Notes under the pieces: generated by a model | What the model saw: only the letters and a program-made list of their open reading frames with translations | Databases searched by the model: none | Told to the model about the DNA's origin: nothing | Translations under genes and position numbers: made by a program | Shown here: piece by piece, positions 7,073 through 15,214 of the stretch | How positions within the stretch are numbered: position 1 is the stretch's first letter | Layout: each line of letters starts with the position of its first letter | From: CAJBVG01 sp943371235 | GTDB taxonomy: Bacteria > Bacteroidota > Bacteroidia > Sphingobacteriales > Sphingobacteriaceae | Assembly (NCBI GenBank): GCA_943371235.1 | Contig: CALRTZ010000057.1 | Location: 1 to 17,637, forward strand | DNA length: 17,637 nt | Direction of reading: 5' to 3'

Positions 7073-8458
7073 TTATTGCTTTACAATTTTTTGTACACTT
7101 ACATTGTTTCCTTCTCTTACTTCTACCATGTACACTCCTTGTGCTTGGTTTGATAAGTCGAATGAAGTATATAATAACGTTTGTGTGTTGTAATCTTTTT
7201 CGAATACTACACGACCAGTTACATCCATAACTTTAATGTTAGAAGCACCGTTAACATTTGCTCGTACATAAAAAGTTCCGTTTGATGGGTTTGGATATAC
7301 TTGGAAGTTTTCTACTTTATTATTGCTTACACCTGAAACTACACGTACCGATCCCCATTTGAATATACCACCACCTGTAGTTGTAGACCAAAATCCACCA
7401 GACCAGCCATTGTTGATATCAGCAAAGTCACATGCTGTGTGTTGTACTTGATCGATGTTTGTCCAAGTTAAACCACCATCTTCAGAATATGCAGAACCTA
7501 CAGCACCCATTGTACCGTTTGCTGCAGTTAAGAAATAAGTATTTGCTGTACCTGGTACATAAGCAATATTACTGAATACGATTAAATCACCAGCAGTATC
7601 GATACCTGTTGAATTCCAATTTAAACCACCATCCAAGGTAAACATTAATGTAAATGTTGATGAATCTGTATTGTTTAATACTGCCATCATCTCATTTTTA
7701 TTTTTTGCTGTAAGACTAGGGATTCCTGTATTTGGGATTCCTGAAAAAGGTGTAGTACCTAATTTCCAAGTATAACCCATGTCGTTACTTACCAAAATAT
7801 TACCAAAGTTAGTAGGGTAAATAATTGTACTATCAATAGCAGTAAAGAAACCCACTGTACCATATTCACCAGAAACTGGAGTTAAGGGAATGTTTGCACT
7901 TGGTACACGTGTCCAAGTTTTACCATTGTTATTTGTAGTGTACAATTCGAAATATCCACCTTCTGGATCGCCTAAAGCAATACCATTTTGAGCATCAAAA
8001 AAATGTACTACGTTGATAAATGATGCAGCGTTATTGGTGAATGCACCTGTACTCACTTTAGTCCAATTAGTTCCACCATTTGTAGTTTTATATACACCTT
8101 GTGCACCTGCAGTTGCAGTTGTAGGGTATAAAGATGCATAAGCAGTATCGTAATCAATTGGTGAGATATTTGCTAAACCGAAGCTTGCTGTTAATCCAGC
8201 TCCAACGTTATTTGGAATAACTGCTGCTGTCCATTTTGCTCCACCATCTTTTGTTCTAGTGTAGTTACGAATAGGTGCTGTTCCTCCAGCTCCATCATAA
8301 GCAGTTGCCCAAACAACGTTTGAGTCTACTACTGCAAATTCATTTATACCTCTAGATGCAACAGTAAAAGCAGCATTTTGTATATGCCATGCTTGTTGTG
8401 CATTTACAGATAATGTTACGGCAATTAGTGCCATCATAAGTAAAAGTTTTCTTTTCAT
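7073..8458 (-). CDS. Secreted Asp-box (BNR-like) repeat protein with T9SS sorting domain
   Basis: A 461-residue exported protein. Residues 1-20 are a Sec signal peptide (MKRKLLLMMALIAVTLSVNA, cleavage before QQ). Six Asp-box-like turns of S/T-x-D/N-x-G-x-T/N-W form follow, near 68-77, 124-133, 173-183, 223-231, 272-281 and 324-333. These turns typify beta-propellers of the sialidase/YCF48/VPS10 superfamily. The C-terminus (about 385-461) is a T9SS type A domain: VYPNPSNGTF, then IKVMDVTGRVV, then GVYMVEV and a basic tail. The protein should cross the outer membrane by the Por system and be attached to or released from the surface. The catalytic residues of true sialidases are not evident, so binding, adhesion or scaffolding is as likely as enzymatic activity. 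It is a single-gene unit with its own terminator. Confidence 0.88.
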   Translation of the reverse strand: MKRKLLLMMALIAVTLSVNAQQAWHIQNAAFTVASRGINEFAVVDSNVVWATAYDGAGGTAPIRNYTRTKDGGAKWTAAVIPNNVGAGLTASFGLANISPIDYDTAYASLYPTTATAGAQGVYKTTNGGTNWTKVSTGAFTNNAASFINVVHFFDAQNGIALGDPEGGYFELYTTNNNGKTWTRVPSANIPLTPVSGEYGTVGFFTAIDSTIIYPTNFGNILVSNDMGYTWKLGTTPFSGIPNTGIPSLTAKNKNEMMAVLNNTDSSTFTLMFTLDGGLNWNSTGIDTAGDLIVFSNIAYVPGTANTYFLTAANGTMGAVGSAYSEDGGLTWTNIDQVQHTACDFADINNGWSGGFWSTTTGGGIFKWGSVRVVSGVSNNKVENFQVYPNPSNGTFYVRANVNGASNIKVMDVTGRVVFEKDYNTQTLLYTSFDLSNQAQGVYMVEVREGNNVSVQKIVKQ

Positions 8459-8576
8459 ATCGTTTTTTGTTAATTATTAGCTTTTTAAAACTCTGCTAAA
8501 TTACAAGAAAATGGCCCAAATACAATGCCAAAGAGCTAAGTATTGTAACATTTCTGTAAAAATAGCACTTATATAG

Positions 8577-8595
8577 TACTATGTATTGCATAGTA
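8577..8595. promoter_or_regulatory. Palindromic operator, probably for the PadR regulator
   Basis: A 7-bp perfect inverted repeat, TACTATG-TATTG-CATAGTA, lies 25 bases upstream of the padR start and overlaps the predicted -33 element. PadR proteins are usually autorepressors that bind palindromes in their own promoter, so this is the best candidate operator for the padR-pspC operon. The role is inferred from position and symmetry. Confidence 0.6.
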
Positions 8596-8616
8596 TTATA
8601 TAAATCCACATCTTTG
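8584..8616 (+). promoter_or_regulatory. Bacteroidota-type promoter of the padR-pspC operon
   Basis: TATTG (8584-8588) serves as the -33 element. Twenty bases later CATCTTTG (8609-8616) matches the -7 consensus TAnnTTTG at all but the first position. The -7 box ends only 4 nt before the ATG at 8621, so the transcript would start at or almost at the start codon (leaderless). The -33 element lies inside the palindrome at 8577-8595, which a bound repressor would block. Confidence 0.6.
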
Positions 8617-8620
8617 TAGC

Positions 8621-8992
8621 ATGATAATTGAAAATACACAAGTTCAGATGAGAAAGGGGATTTTAGAGTACTGCATCCTCTCTATTATATCGCATGGTGA
8701 GACCTATGCCTCTGACATTATAGAAGAATTACGCAATGCTCGCTTGTTGGTAGTAGAAGGAACTTTGTATCCTTTGCTTACCAGGTTAAAGAATAATGGA
8801 CTGTTAAGTTACCAATGGTTAGAGTCGACGAGCGGCCCACCCAGGAAGTATTACCAATTAACGGATACTGGTAAAAATGTTCTTATAGAACTAGAAAAAA
8901 CCTGGAATGAATTGGTATTTGCAGTGGAAGCTGTAAAAAAGAACAATCATCAGCAAGAAAATATAGATACAATAACTAACACCCAAGAATAA
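8621..8992 (+). CDS. PadR family transcriptional regulator
   Basis: A 123-residue winged-helix DNA-binding protein. The PadR core is clear: MRKGILEYCILSII (10-23) for the first helix, YASDII (29-34), then the recognition helix and wing in VVEGTLYPLLTRLKNNGLL (44-62) and STSGPPRKYYQLTDTG (69-84). The C-terminal helix (about 86-107) should mediate dimerisation. Such regulators repress their own operon and respond to small molecules or envelope stress. The gene is followed after 11 bases by the PspC-domain membrane protein, a pairing I recognise from many Bacteroidota. ATG 8621 is preferred because homologues carry the short ENT-x-x-QMRKG leader. An internal ATG at 8648 would be the fallback if the transcript starts within the gene. 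Confidence 0.95.
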   Translation: MIIENTQVQMRKGILEYCILSIISHGETYASDIIEELRNARLLVVEGTLYPLLTRLKNNGLLSYQWLESTSGPPRKYYQLTDTGKNVLIELEKTWNELVFAVEAVKKNNHQQENIDTITNTQE

Positions 8993-9003
8993 ACCTAAAG
9001 ATT

Positions 9004-10596
9004 ATGAACAAGACCATCATTATAAATATTAGTGGCATTATCTTTCATATTGAAGAAGATGCTTACGAGAAATTAAAAGGTTACATGACCGAAGTAAAAT
9101 CGCACTTCATAAAATCAGAAGATAGCTTCGAAATTGTAAGCGATATAGAAAACAGAATTGCTGAATTATTTTCTGAAATAATACAGGTTGAGGAAAAGCA
9201 AGTAATTGTGATGAACGATGTGGAACGCATAATACGTACCATGGGGGAAGCCAAAGATTTTGAATCGGCTATGAACGATGAAATAGAAGAGGAACTAAAT
9301 GAAACTGCAATTCCGAAAAATATAAAGAAAAGATTATACAGAAATCCGGATGATAAAATTGCAGCTGGTATTTGCTCGGGTATAGCTGCATATTTTGATG
9401 TTGATCCGTTATGGATTCGATTAGCGCTTGCCTTATCAGTAGTATTTTTTGGTACAGGTATTTTCTTATACTTAATACTTTGGATAATTATGCCAGAAGC
9501 TATAACACGCACAGAAAAATTAGCGATGCGTGGAGAAGCACCAACGATAGAAAGCATCCGAAAATCTATTGAAGAAGAAATGGCAGGTATGAAAAGAAAT
9601 TTTCAGAATGCAAGTGGACAAGTTAGAAACGTAGGTAATAATTCTACGCTGAGAAGTTTAATTACATCAGTATTTGAAATAGCAAACAAAGCATTAAACT
9701 TATTTATCAAAATAATTACTAAAGCAATTGGCTTATTTATACTATTTGTAACCGGTGCTTTCTTTATTGCGTTAACCATAACCATTCTTACACTATTTGG
9801 TGTTGTTGATGGGCAAATAAGTGCAGATATTCCAATGTTTATGCTTCGTGCCGACCATCAGAGCGTAATGTATTTTGCATGGTATTTTGTACTTATAGTA
9901 CCAATTATTGCAATGTTTATGGTTGGAATTAGAATTGTTTTTAATGCAAATCCATTTAACAAAGTTTCCGGTTGGTCGATGTTGAGTGTATGGGTATTAA
10001 GTTTATTTGTTGGTGGATTTTATACCATCGATACTTTATCAAACTTTAAAGAAGAAGGACGATTGCAACAAAGCGTGGTATTACAAAACTCAACAGCAAA
10101 GAAATATTATTTGATAAGTGATAATGATGAGAACTACAATTACTATGATACCTTAAAAACGAATGAATTCGGGTTAAAGGACAAGATGGTACTAAAATCT
10201 CAAGAACATAATTTCGGATTCGATAATGTATCTATAAGGATTGAAAAGAGTTTAACAGATGAAGTTAAATTAGTAACTACTTATGAAGGTAGAGGCAAAA
10301 CAGAATCAGAAGCAATTAAATCTGCTGAAAGTATTGTTTATTTATTTGAACAAAATGATTCAGTATTGGTATTCCCTCGTTTCTTTAAACTTAAAAACAA
10401 TAGTATTTGGAGAGCACAAGATGTAGAGCTAACCTTATACGTGCCCTACAATTCTGAATTAATAATTCAAGATCGCATAGATCATTTAATACATAATTTT
10501 TACTCTGGCGATTGTGAGCGCGATGAATACGATCGTGTAAAATGGATGATGGGTAAAGATGGATTGGAATGTACTAAGAAAAGCGTAGATCAATAA
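9004..10596 (+). CDS. PspC-domain inner-membrane protein, PadR operon partner
   Basis: A 530-residue membrane protein. An N-terminal cytoplasmic region (1-100, beginning MNKTIIINISGIIFHI) resembles the conserved extension of Bacteroidota PspC proteins. A PspC domain follows (about 108-168, KRLYRNPDDKIAAGICSGIA, with a transmembrane segment at about 138-163). Further transmembrane segments lie near 240-265, 288-313 and 325-342. A soluble C-terminal region (343-530), probably periplasmic, has a repetitive beta-rich look. PspC in proteobacteria is a membrane-stress sensor of the phage-shock response; here no PspA or PspB is nearby, so the role in envelope stress is inferred from the domain and from control by PadR. 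Its stop overlaps the end of the convergent unknown gene by 7 bases. Confidence 0.9.
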   Translation: MNKTIIINISGIIFHIEEDAYEKLKGYMTEVKSHFIKSEDSFEIVSDIENRIAELFSEIIQVEEKQVIVMNDVERIIRTMGEAKDFESAMNDEIEEELNETAIPKNIKKRLYRNPDDKIAAGICSGIAAYFDVDPLWIRLALALSVVFFGTGIFLYLILWIIMPEAITRTEKLAMRGEAPTIESIRKSIEEEMAGMKRNFQNASGQVRNVGNNSTLRSLITSVFEIANKALNLFIKIITKAIGLFILFVTGAFFIALTITILTLFGVVDGQISADIPMFMLRADHQSVMYFAWYFVLIVPIIAMFMVGIRIVFNANPFNKVSGWSMLSVWVLSLFVGGFYTIDTLSNFKEEGRLQQSVVLQNSTAKKYYLISDNDENYNYYDTLKTNEFGLKDKMVLKSQEHNFGFDNVSIRIEKSLTDEVKLVTTYEGRGKTESEAIKSAESIVYLFEQNDSVLVFPRFFKLKNNSIWRAQDVELTLYVPYNSELIIQDRIDHLIHNFYSGDCERDEYDRVKWMMGKDGLECTKKSVDQ

Positions 10597-11558
10597 ATAA
10601 GAAAACTCATTGCCTTTTCTGGATTCTTAAGAATTTCTACTCGTGAGTAATTCCAAGGTTTCCAGAAGGCTTCGAGTACTTGAGCATAGGTTTTTTCTTC
10701 CCAATTCTCAAATACTTTGCGTGCACCAATGGCCAACTCTTTATTCGTTACATACACTGTACCTTGGTGTTCGGTAAAACTAAACTCAGGCAATAGTGAA
10801 AATAAATAATTAGAATAATACACCCTTGCTGCTAATTCTTCAAACTGAATTACACTCAATGTATTCGAATCTATTTTAGTTAAGGTTTGTTGATGGTAAT
10901 TTTTATTATACTCTTCATCGAGTAAACAAATAATAATTCCTAAGTTATTATACCTGAAAGAAAACGTTAAGGTATTTATTTCATTTCTGTGTTGAAATTT
11001 ATCGATGCCTTCTTCTTCTTCCAAATTATAAATAAACAACGAAAATGGTTTCGGACTTTCCCATTCAAAATTTAACAAGATAGATTGTAAAAGTTTATGC
11101 AAGGTCCTGAACTTATTAATTAATACCGGTGAAATTTTAAAACCCTCTTCTTTATACTCCTCACTTTTTAACCCGTTTTTAATTTCGGCACTTACCAAGC
11201 CATATACCATTATTCCTGCCCACTGAAACCACTCTACATCACTTAATAAATTAGCATCGGCAGTTTCGAAAGCTAGTTTTGCTTTCTCTTGTAAAACTTG
11301 AACAACAGCATTTGCATCGGCACTAATACCCAATTTCAAATCGTTATATGTACAATAACTTTCGTCGAGTAACTTAAAAGGTTTATCGTACATATCTTCT
11401 GCTTGCATTAACCATTCTGGGAAAACAGAAAGTGTATCGATGCCTTTAGAAACCGGCACACCCGTTAAAAAACATTTAGCCCCTACAAGGTCGAAACTTT
11501 TAAAAGGATCGTATAAATTTGCTTCATTCATTGGCACAAAAATATTAATCATTTCCAT
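10590..11558 (-). CDS. Protein of unknown function
   Basis: I do not recognise a domain. The protein is about 322 residues, soluble, without signal peptide or membrane segment, acidic and rich in Trp/Tyr/Phe. Visible stretches include VEWFQWAGIMVYGL, a run LEEEEGIDKF, and a C-terminal EAFWKPWNYSRVEILKNPE. Codon use resembles the neighbouring genes, which supports a real gene. The frame also allows TTG at 11561 and a second ATG at 11552; I chose the ATG at 11558. Its start is divergent from the dipeptide epimerase with 28 bases between, so the two may share a regulatory region. Its end overlaps pspC by 7 bases. A cytoplasmic role is all that can be said. Confidence 0.8.
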   Translation of the reverse strand: MEMINIFVPMNEANLYDPFKSFDLVGAKCFLTGVPVSKGIDTLSVFPEWLMQAEDMYDKPFKLLDESYCTYNDLKLGISADANAVVQVLQEKAKLAFETADANLLSDVEWFQWAGIMVYGLVSAEIKNGLKSEEYKEEGFKISPVLINKFRTLHKLLQSILLNFEWESPKPFSLFIYNLEEEEGIDKFQHRNEINTLTFSFRYNNLGIIICLLDEEYNKNYHQQTLTKIDSNTLSVIQFEELAARVYYSNYLFSLLPEFSFTEHQGTVYVTNKELAIGARKVFENWEEKTYAQVLEAFWKPWNYSRVEILKNPEKAMSFLIY

Positions 11559-11586
11559 CAATCTTATTTGTTTATATCTTTATTTA

Positions 11587-12564
11587 ATGAAAATTGAATT
11601 TAAAGAGTACCAACTTGCTCTAAATTACCCATTTAAAATATCTGATTATAGCAGAACCAGTACGCCTCTGGTGTTTGTAACCATTACAGATGATGGTGTA
11701 CAGGGCATTGGCGAAGCAAGTATGCCACCGTATTTAGGCGAAAGTATAGATACAGCATTTCAATTTCTTTCGAAAGTTAAGATTGATAAATTTACCAGCA
11801 TAGAAGAAATCTTGCAATATGTAGATGGAATTGATAAAGGTAATAATGCGGCCAAAGCAGCTGTAGACATTGCCTTGCACAATTGGTATTGTACTAAACA
11901 TAACATCCAATTACATAATTATTTTAATTCTGATCTTTCTAAAATGCCATTAACCTCATTTACAATTGGCATTGATACAAAAGAAGTGCTACTTGAAAAA
12001 GTAAAAGATGCAGAACCTTTTCAGCGCATCAAAATAAAACTAGGAACCTCAGATGATAAAGAAATTGTGAATACAATTCGCAGCATTACCAATAAAGAAA
12101 TAGTAGTAGATGCTAATCGTGGTTGGAAAACAAAAGTGTACGCAGCAGAAATGATCGATTGGTTGGCTACTAAAAATTGTTTACTCGTAGAACAACCGAT
12201 GCCAGTAGAGCAATTGGAAGATATGGTTTGGTTAAAATCACGTGCAGCATTGCCACTCTTCGCCGACGAATCCTGCAAGCGATTGGTAGATGTTGATATC
12301 GTTAAAGAGGGTTTCCATGGCATCAACATTAAGCTAATGAAATCAACAGGATTGCAGGAAGCACAAAAAATGGTTCATCGTGCGCGCGAACTATCCTTGC
12401 AAATAATGATTGGTTGCATGAGCGAAAGCTCTTGCGGAATACTTGCAGCTGCTGCCCTTGCACCGCAATGCGATTATGCAGACTTGGATAGTACTTGGAT
12501 GGTGAAGAATAATCCGTTTGAGAACCCGGTGTTGAAAAATGGGAGGATTGAATTAAGAGGTTAG
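11587..12564 (+). CDS. Dipeptide epimerase (L-Ala-D/L-Glu epimerase), enolase superfamily
   Basis: A 325-residue cytoplasmic enzyme of the muconate-lactonizing subgroup of the enolase superfamily. L-Ala-D/L-Glu epimerases convert the murein dipeptide L-Ala-D-Glu to L-Ala-L-Glu so it can be degraded. All active-site residues fit: the K-x-K pair K149/K151 (RIKIKLG), metal ligands D175 (VVDANRGW), E202 (LLVEQPMP) and D227 (FADES), and the opposing base K249 (INIKLMK). The late MIGCMSESSCGI segment shapes the dipeptide pocket. ATG 11587 gives the usual N-terminus (MKIEFKEYQLAL); an in-frame extension back to 11440 would run through the divergent gene and is unlikely. A -7-like TATCTTTA (11575-11582) ends 4 nt before the ATG. 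Other dipeptide specificities exist in the family, but nearby ldcA and anmK favour murein recycling. Confidence 0.92.
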   Translation: MKIEFKEYQLALNYPFKISDYSRTSTPLVFVTITDDGVQGIGEASMPPYLGESIDTAFQFLSKVKIDKFTSIEEILQYVDGIDKGNNAAKAAVDIALHNWYCTKHNIQLHNYFNSDLSKMPLTSFTIGIDTKEVLLEKVKDAEPFQRIKIKLGTSDDKEIVNTIRSITNKEIVVDANRGWKTKVYAAEMIDWLATKNCLLVEQPMPVEQLEDMVWLKSRAALPLFADESCKRLVDVDIVKEGFHGINIKLMKSTGLQEAQKMVHRARELSLQIMIGCMSESSCGILAAAALAPQCDYADLDSTWMVKNNPFENPVLKNGRIELRG

Positions 12565-12572
12565 AGTTATTC

Positions 12573-12669
12573 GTTCACGCAAAGGACGCAGAGGTTTCGC
12601 AAAAAAACGCAAAGAAAACATTTATACTTTCTGCGAATTTTGCGAAACCTCCGCGCTCTTTGCGTGAAC
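12573..12669. repeat. Periodic inverted repeat of CGCAAAG-like units between convergent genes
   Basis: The left half carries CGC at 12578, 12587, 12598 and 12608; the right half carries GCG at 12633, 12642, 12653 and 12662. The steps mirror each other (9, 11, 10 against 9, 11, 9 from the outside in). The arms at 12573-12604 and 12638-12669 match at 29 of 32 positions as an inverted repeat, and weaker pairing continues into the loop. Left units are of the type CGCAAAGGA, CGCAGAGGTTT, CGCAAAAAAA, CGCAAAGAAAA. It sits between the stop of the dipeptide epimerase (12564) and the stop of the response regulator (12674). It resembles the elements at 5867 and 16212 in plan but not in sequence. Confidence 0.9.
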
Positions 12670-12673
12670 TATT

Positions 12674-13366
12674 TTACGCTAATTCGATAAGCTTAAACCC
12701 CTTGCCATGAACATTAATAATTTCAATGCGCTCATCACTTTTTAAATACTTACGGATTTTACTTAAGTACACATCCATGCTTCGTCCGTTGAAATAACTA
12801 TCGTCGTTCCAAATTTTGAGTAAGGCTTCTTCGCGAGTGAGTATTTGATTTTTACGTTGGCACAAAAGTTTTAACAATTCCGCTTCTTTGCCCGATATTT
12901 TTAAACTTGTATTTCCATCATGTAACGTCTGACTCAAAAAATCGAATTCAAATTTACCGATATTAAATACACGCTCTTCAATTTTTTGTTCAACCGCTTG
13001 CACTCGTTTTAAAATAGCTTGAATTCTCAACAACAATTCTTCGATGCGAAATGGTTTGGTAATATAATCGTCGGCGCCTAACTGAAAGCCTTCTATTTTA
13101 TCTTCCATCATACTTTTAGCAGTGGCGTATATAATCGGGATTTCTTGGTTTACTGCTCGCACTTCTTTTCCGAGTGTAAAGCCATCTTTCTTTGGCATCA
13201 TTACATCAAATATACATAAGTCGTATTTATCTGTAAAAAATGCTTTTAAGCCCTCTTCCCCATCTTTACAAAGTTTTACCTCGTAGCCTGCTTTTATTTG
13301 CAAGTACTCTTGTAAAACCAAGCCTAGGTTTGGATCGTCTTCTACTAATAAAATTCGAGTGCTCAT
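12674..13366 (-). CDS. OmpR/PhoB-type response regulator
   Basis: A 230-residue two-component transcription factor. Receiver residues in order: acidic E9/D10/D11, phosphoacceptor D54 (CIFDVMMPKKDG), T82 and K104 (YITKPF), with receiver end near 120. The C-terminal winged helix (about 130-228) has the transactivation and recognition region around KISGKEAELLKLL, GRSMDVYLSKIRKYL and the wing INVHGKGFKLI. It is the second gene of the kinase operon: its ATG overlaps the kinase stop by 4 nt (ATGA). It probably binds the four TTAAC direct repeats at 15249-15286, controlling its own operon and the divergent secreted protein. It ends at the inverted repeat at 12573-12669. Confidence 0.95.
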   Translation of the reverse strand: MSTRILLVEDDPNLGLVLQEYLQIKAGYEVKLCKDGEEGLKAFFTDKYDLCIFDVMMPKKDGFTLGKEVRAVNQEIPIIYATAKSMMEDKIEGFQLGADDYITKPFRIEELLLRIQAILKRVQAVEQKIEERVFNIGKFEFDFLSQTLHDGNTSLKISGKEAELLKLLCQRKNQILTREEALLKIWNDDSYFNGRSMDVYLSKIRKYLKSDERIEIINVHGKGFKLIELA

Positions 13367-15207
13367 AATTCTCTAGGTAATAAAATACTAAACTCCGAAC
13401 CTAAACCTATTTCAGATTTCACCGAGATTTTCCCGCCCATTGCTTTTAATATCGAATATACATAATGTAAGCCTATTCCGAAACCTTTTACATCGTGCAA
13501 ATTTCCGGTTGGTACTCTGTAAAATGGTTCGAATATTTTTTTTACTTGATCTTTCTTCATTCCAATTCCGAAATCGCGAACTTTTACACAAACAAATTTA
13601 TGTTGCACTTCGGTACTTACCACAATTTTGGTTTCTGTTGAACTATACTTACTCGCATTGTCTATTAAATTTTGCACAATATTTTTTAAGTGAAAAGCGT
13701 CTGCATACACTAAATCATTTTCTGCTGTTAACTCTAATTGAATGGTTTGCTTTTTAGAATTGAGCGACAGGTCCATGTGTTGTAACACTTCAGAAATAGT
13801 ATCGTGTAATGATACACTGTTCATTGCTAATTTTATTTCACCCTTATCCATTCTGGCCATGTTCAACACACGTTCTACGTGTTCGCCCAGGCGTAAGTTT
13901 TCATCGTAAATAATGCTCGCTAATCTGTGCACTCTCGGTTCGTCTTTTACCACAGCGGGATCTTTTAAGGCTTCAGACGCTAAGAGTATAGTAGATACTG
14001 GTGTTTTAAACTCATGCGTCATGTTATTAATAAAGTCGTTTTTTAAGTCGGATAGTTTTTTTTGTTTTAAAATAGCTTGCAATGTATATACAAAACATGC
14101 GAGTAATACCAATATTAATAAAGTGGAAGATGCGAGTACGGAACCCATTTGCTTACTCAACATTTTCTGTTTATCTGGGAATGAAATGTTAATGTATGGA
14201 GCATTTTCTTTGCCTACATTTTCAAATAATACTGCCGAATAATAATCGTGTTGCGGTTCTATATCCTCTTCTACACTCGTAAAAAATACTTTATGTTGCG
14301 AATTATTTTTAATTAACAAATTATACTCTAGGTTAATTCCTCTTTTACGTAATTCTAACACTAGAAATGAATCTATTATTTGTGGATTAATTCTTTTTTC
14401 TAATGGTACGTTCAATGCATCTAATTCGGCAGCCAAATCTTTCAATACATCTTCTCTTTTGTTTTTTTGTTTATCAAGGAAAAACTTTGCTGCTTTACGT
14501 TTAGGAGTTTCATCGTGGTTGAATATCATGAAGGGACCTTCTAAATTAGCAGGTGGTTCGGGAGGTGCTGGCGGTTCCTGATGAGAAATGTCATTCCGCA
14601 GAATTACTCTAGCAGATGGTTTACTAGGTTTTGATTTTTTCTTAGAAATTTCCGGACTTGTATAATTAAAATAAGTAACTATTGAATCGTTCAAAAAGCT
14701 AAATTTTTCGGCTATAGATTTGCTAAAATTTTTTAAATTAGTAGTGTCTTCCCAAACCGATACATCTGGAATATTCATTTCAAATGTTTTATCATTTATA
14801 GTAAATTCAAATTCGTTTGCAATTTTTTGAAGGCTATCTGCTTTTATTTTTATTTTATTATGCGAACGTTTTATTAAATTATGTTTTCGCTCGAGTTCAA
14901 TTTGTTTCTTCCTTTCAAGTTGTTGTATATCCGGAAGCACCCGACCCGTTAATTCCATTACTGGTGAGTTGTTCTGTTGTTTCACATAAATTTTATTAAT
15001 GCGATCAGATTTCATTTGAATAAAATCTAGGGCTTCCAATTTCTCTACCTTTTTTACCACATCAACCAAGGCCGCATTAACATTCTGATCAAACAATTGT
15101 TGTTTTTGCACATACGAGTCTTTTATCATGGCATATTGCAAACTTACAATGCCTATAAGCGCTACACTCATTAAAAACAATATGATTCTAAATTTATTCT
15201 TCGACAT
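13363..15207 (-). CDS. Membrane sensor histidine kinase with large periplasmic domain
   Basis: A 614-residue sensor kinase (start ATG 15207). Transmembrane helices at about 8-28 and 354-377 bracket a periplasmic sensor of about 325 residues that I cannot assign to a family. It contains a Lys/Glu-rich coiled-coil stretch (95-135) and a proline-rich segment EPPAPPEPPANLEGPF (211-226). The cytoplasmic part has the HisKA motif with H398 (MTHEFKTP), the N box NLIDNASKY (513-521), G1 DFGIGM (545-550), the F box FEPFYRV and G2 GFGIGLH (575-581), so it should be active. The frame extends 7 codons upstream to 15228, but those codons overlap the predicted promoter, so the downstream ATG is preferred. 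Its stop overlaps the regulator ATG. It is divergent from the secreted protein at 15346. Confidence 0.94.
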   Translation of the reverse strand: MSKNKFRIILFLMSVALIGIVSLQYAMIKDSYVQKQQLFDQNVNAALVDVVKKVEKLEALDFIQMKSDRINKIYVKQQNNSPVMELTGRVLPDIQQLERKKQIELERKHNLIKRSHNKIKIKADSLQKIANEFEFTINDKTFEMNIPDVSVWEDTTNLKNFSKSIAEKFSFLNDSIVTYFNYTSPEISKKKSKPSKPSARVILRNDISHQEPPAPPEPPANLEGPFMIFNHDETPKRKAAKFFLDKQKNKREDVLKDLAAELDALNVPLEKRINPQIIDSFLVLELRKRGINLEYNLLIKNNSQHKVFFTSVEEDIEPQHDYYSAVLFENVGKENAPYINISFPDKQKMLSKQMGSVLASSTLLILVLLACFVYTLQAILKQKKLSDLKNDFINNMTHEFKTPVSTILLASEALKDPAVVKDEPRVHRLASIIYDENLRLGEHVERVLNMARMDKGEIKLAMNSVSLHDTISEVLQHMDLSLNSKKQTIQLELTAENDLVYADAFHLKNIVQNLIDNASKYSSTETKIVVSTEVQHKFVCVKVRDFGIGMKKDQVKKIFEPFYRVPTGNLHDVKGFGIGLHYVYSILKAMGGKISVKSEIGLGSEFSILLPREL

Positions 15208-15214
15208 AACCTTA

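Noticed and set aside
8459..8576. Promoter for the Asp-box protein gene
   Set aside because: On the minus strand only a weak -7-like TGTATTTG (8524-8517) is seen, with no -33 TTG at proper spacing; not strong enough to annotate.
11440..11586. In-frame N-terminal extension of the dipeptide epimerase
   Set aside because: It runs antisense through the start of the divergent gene, and family members begin at the equivalent of the ATG at 11587; a -7-like box also sits just before that ATG.
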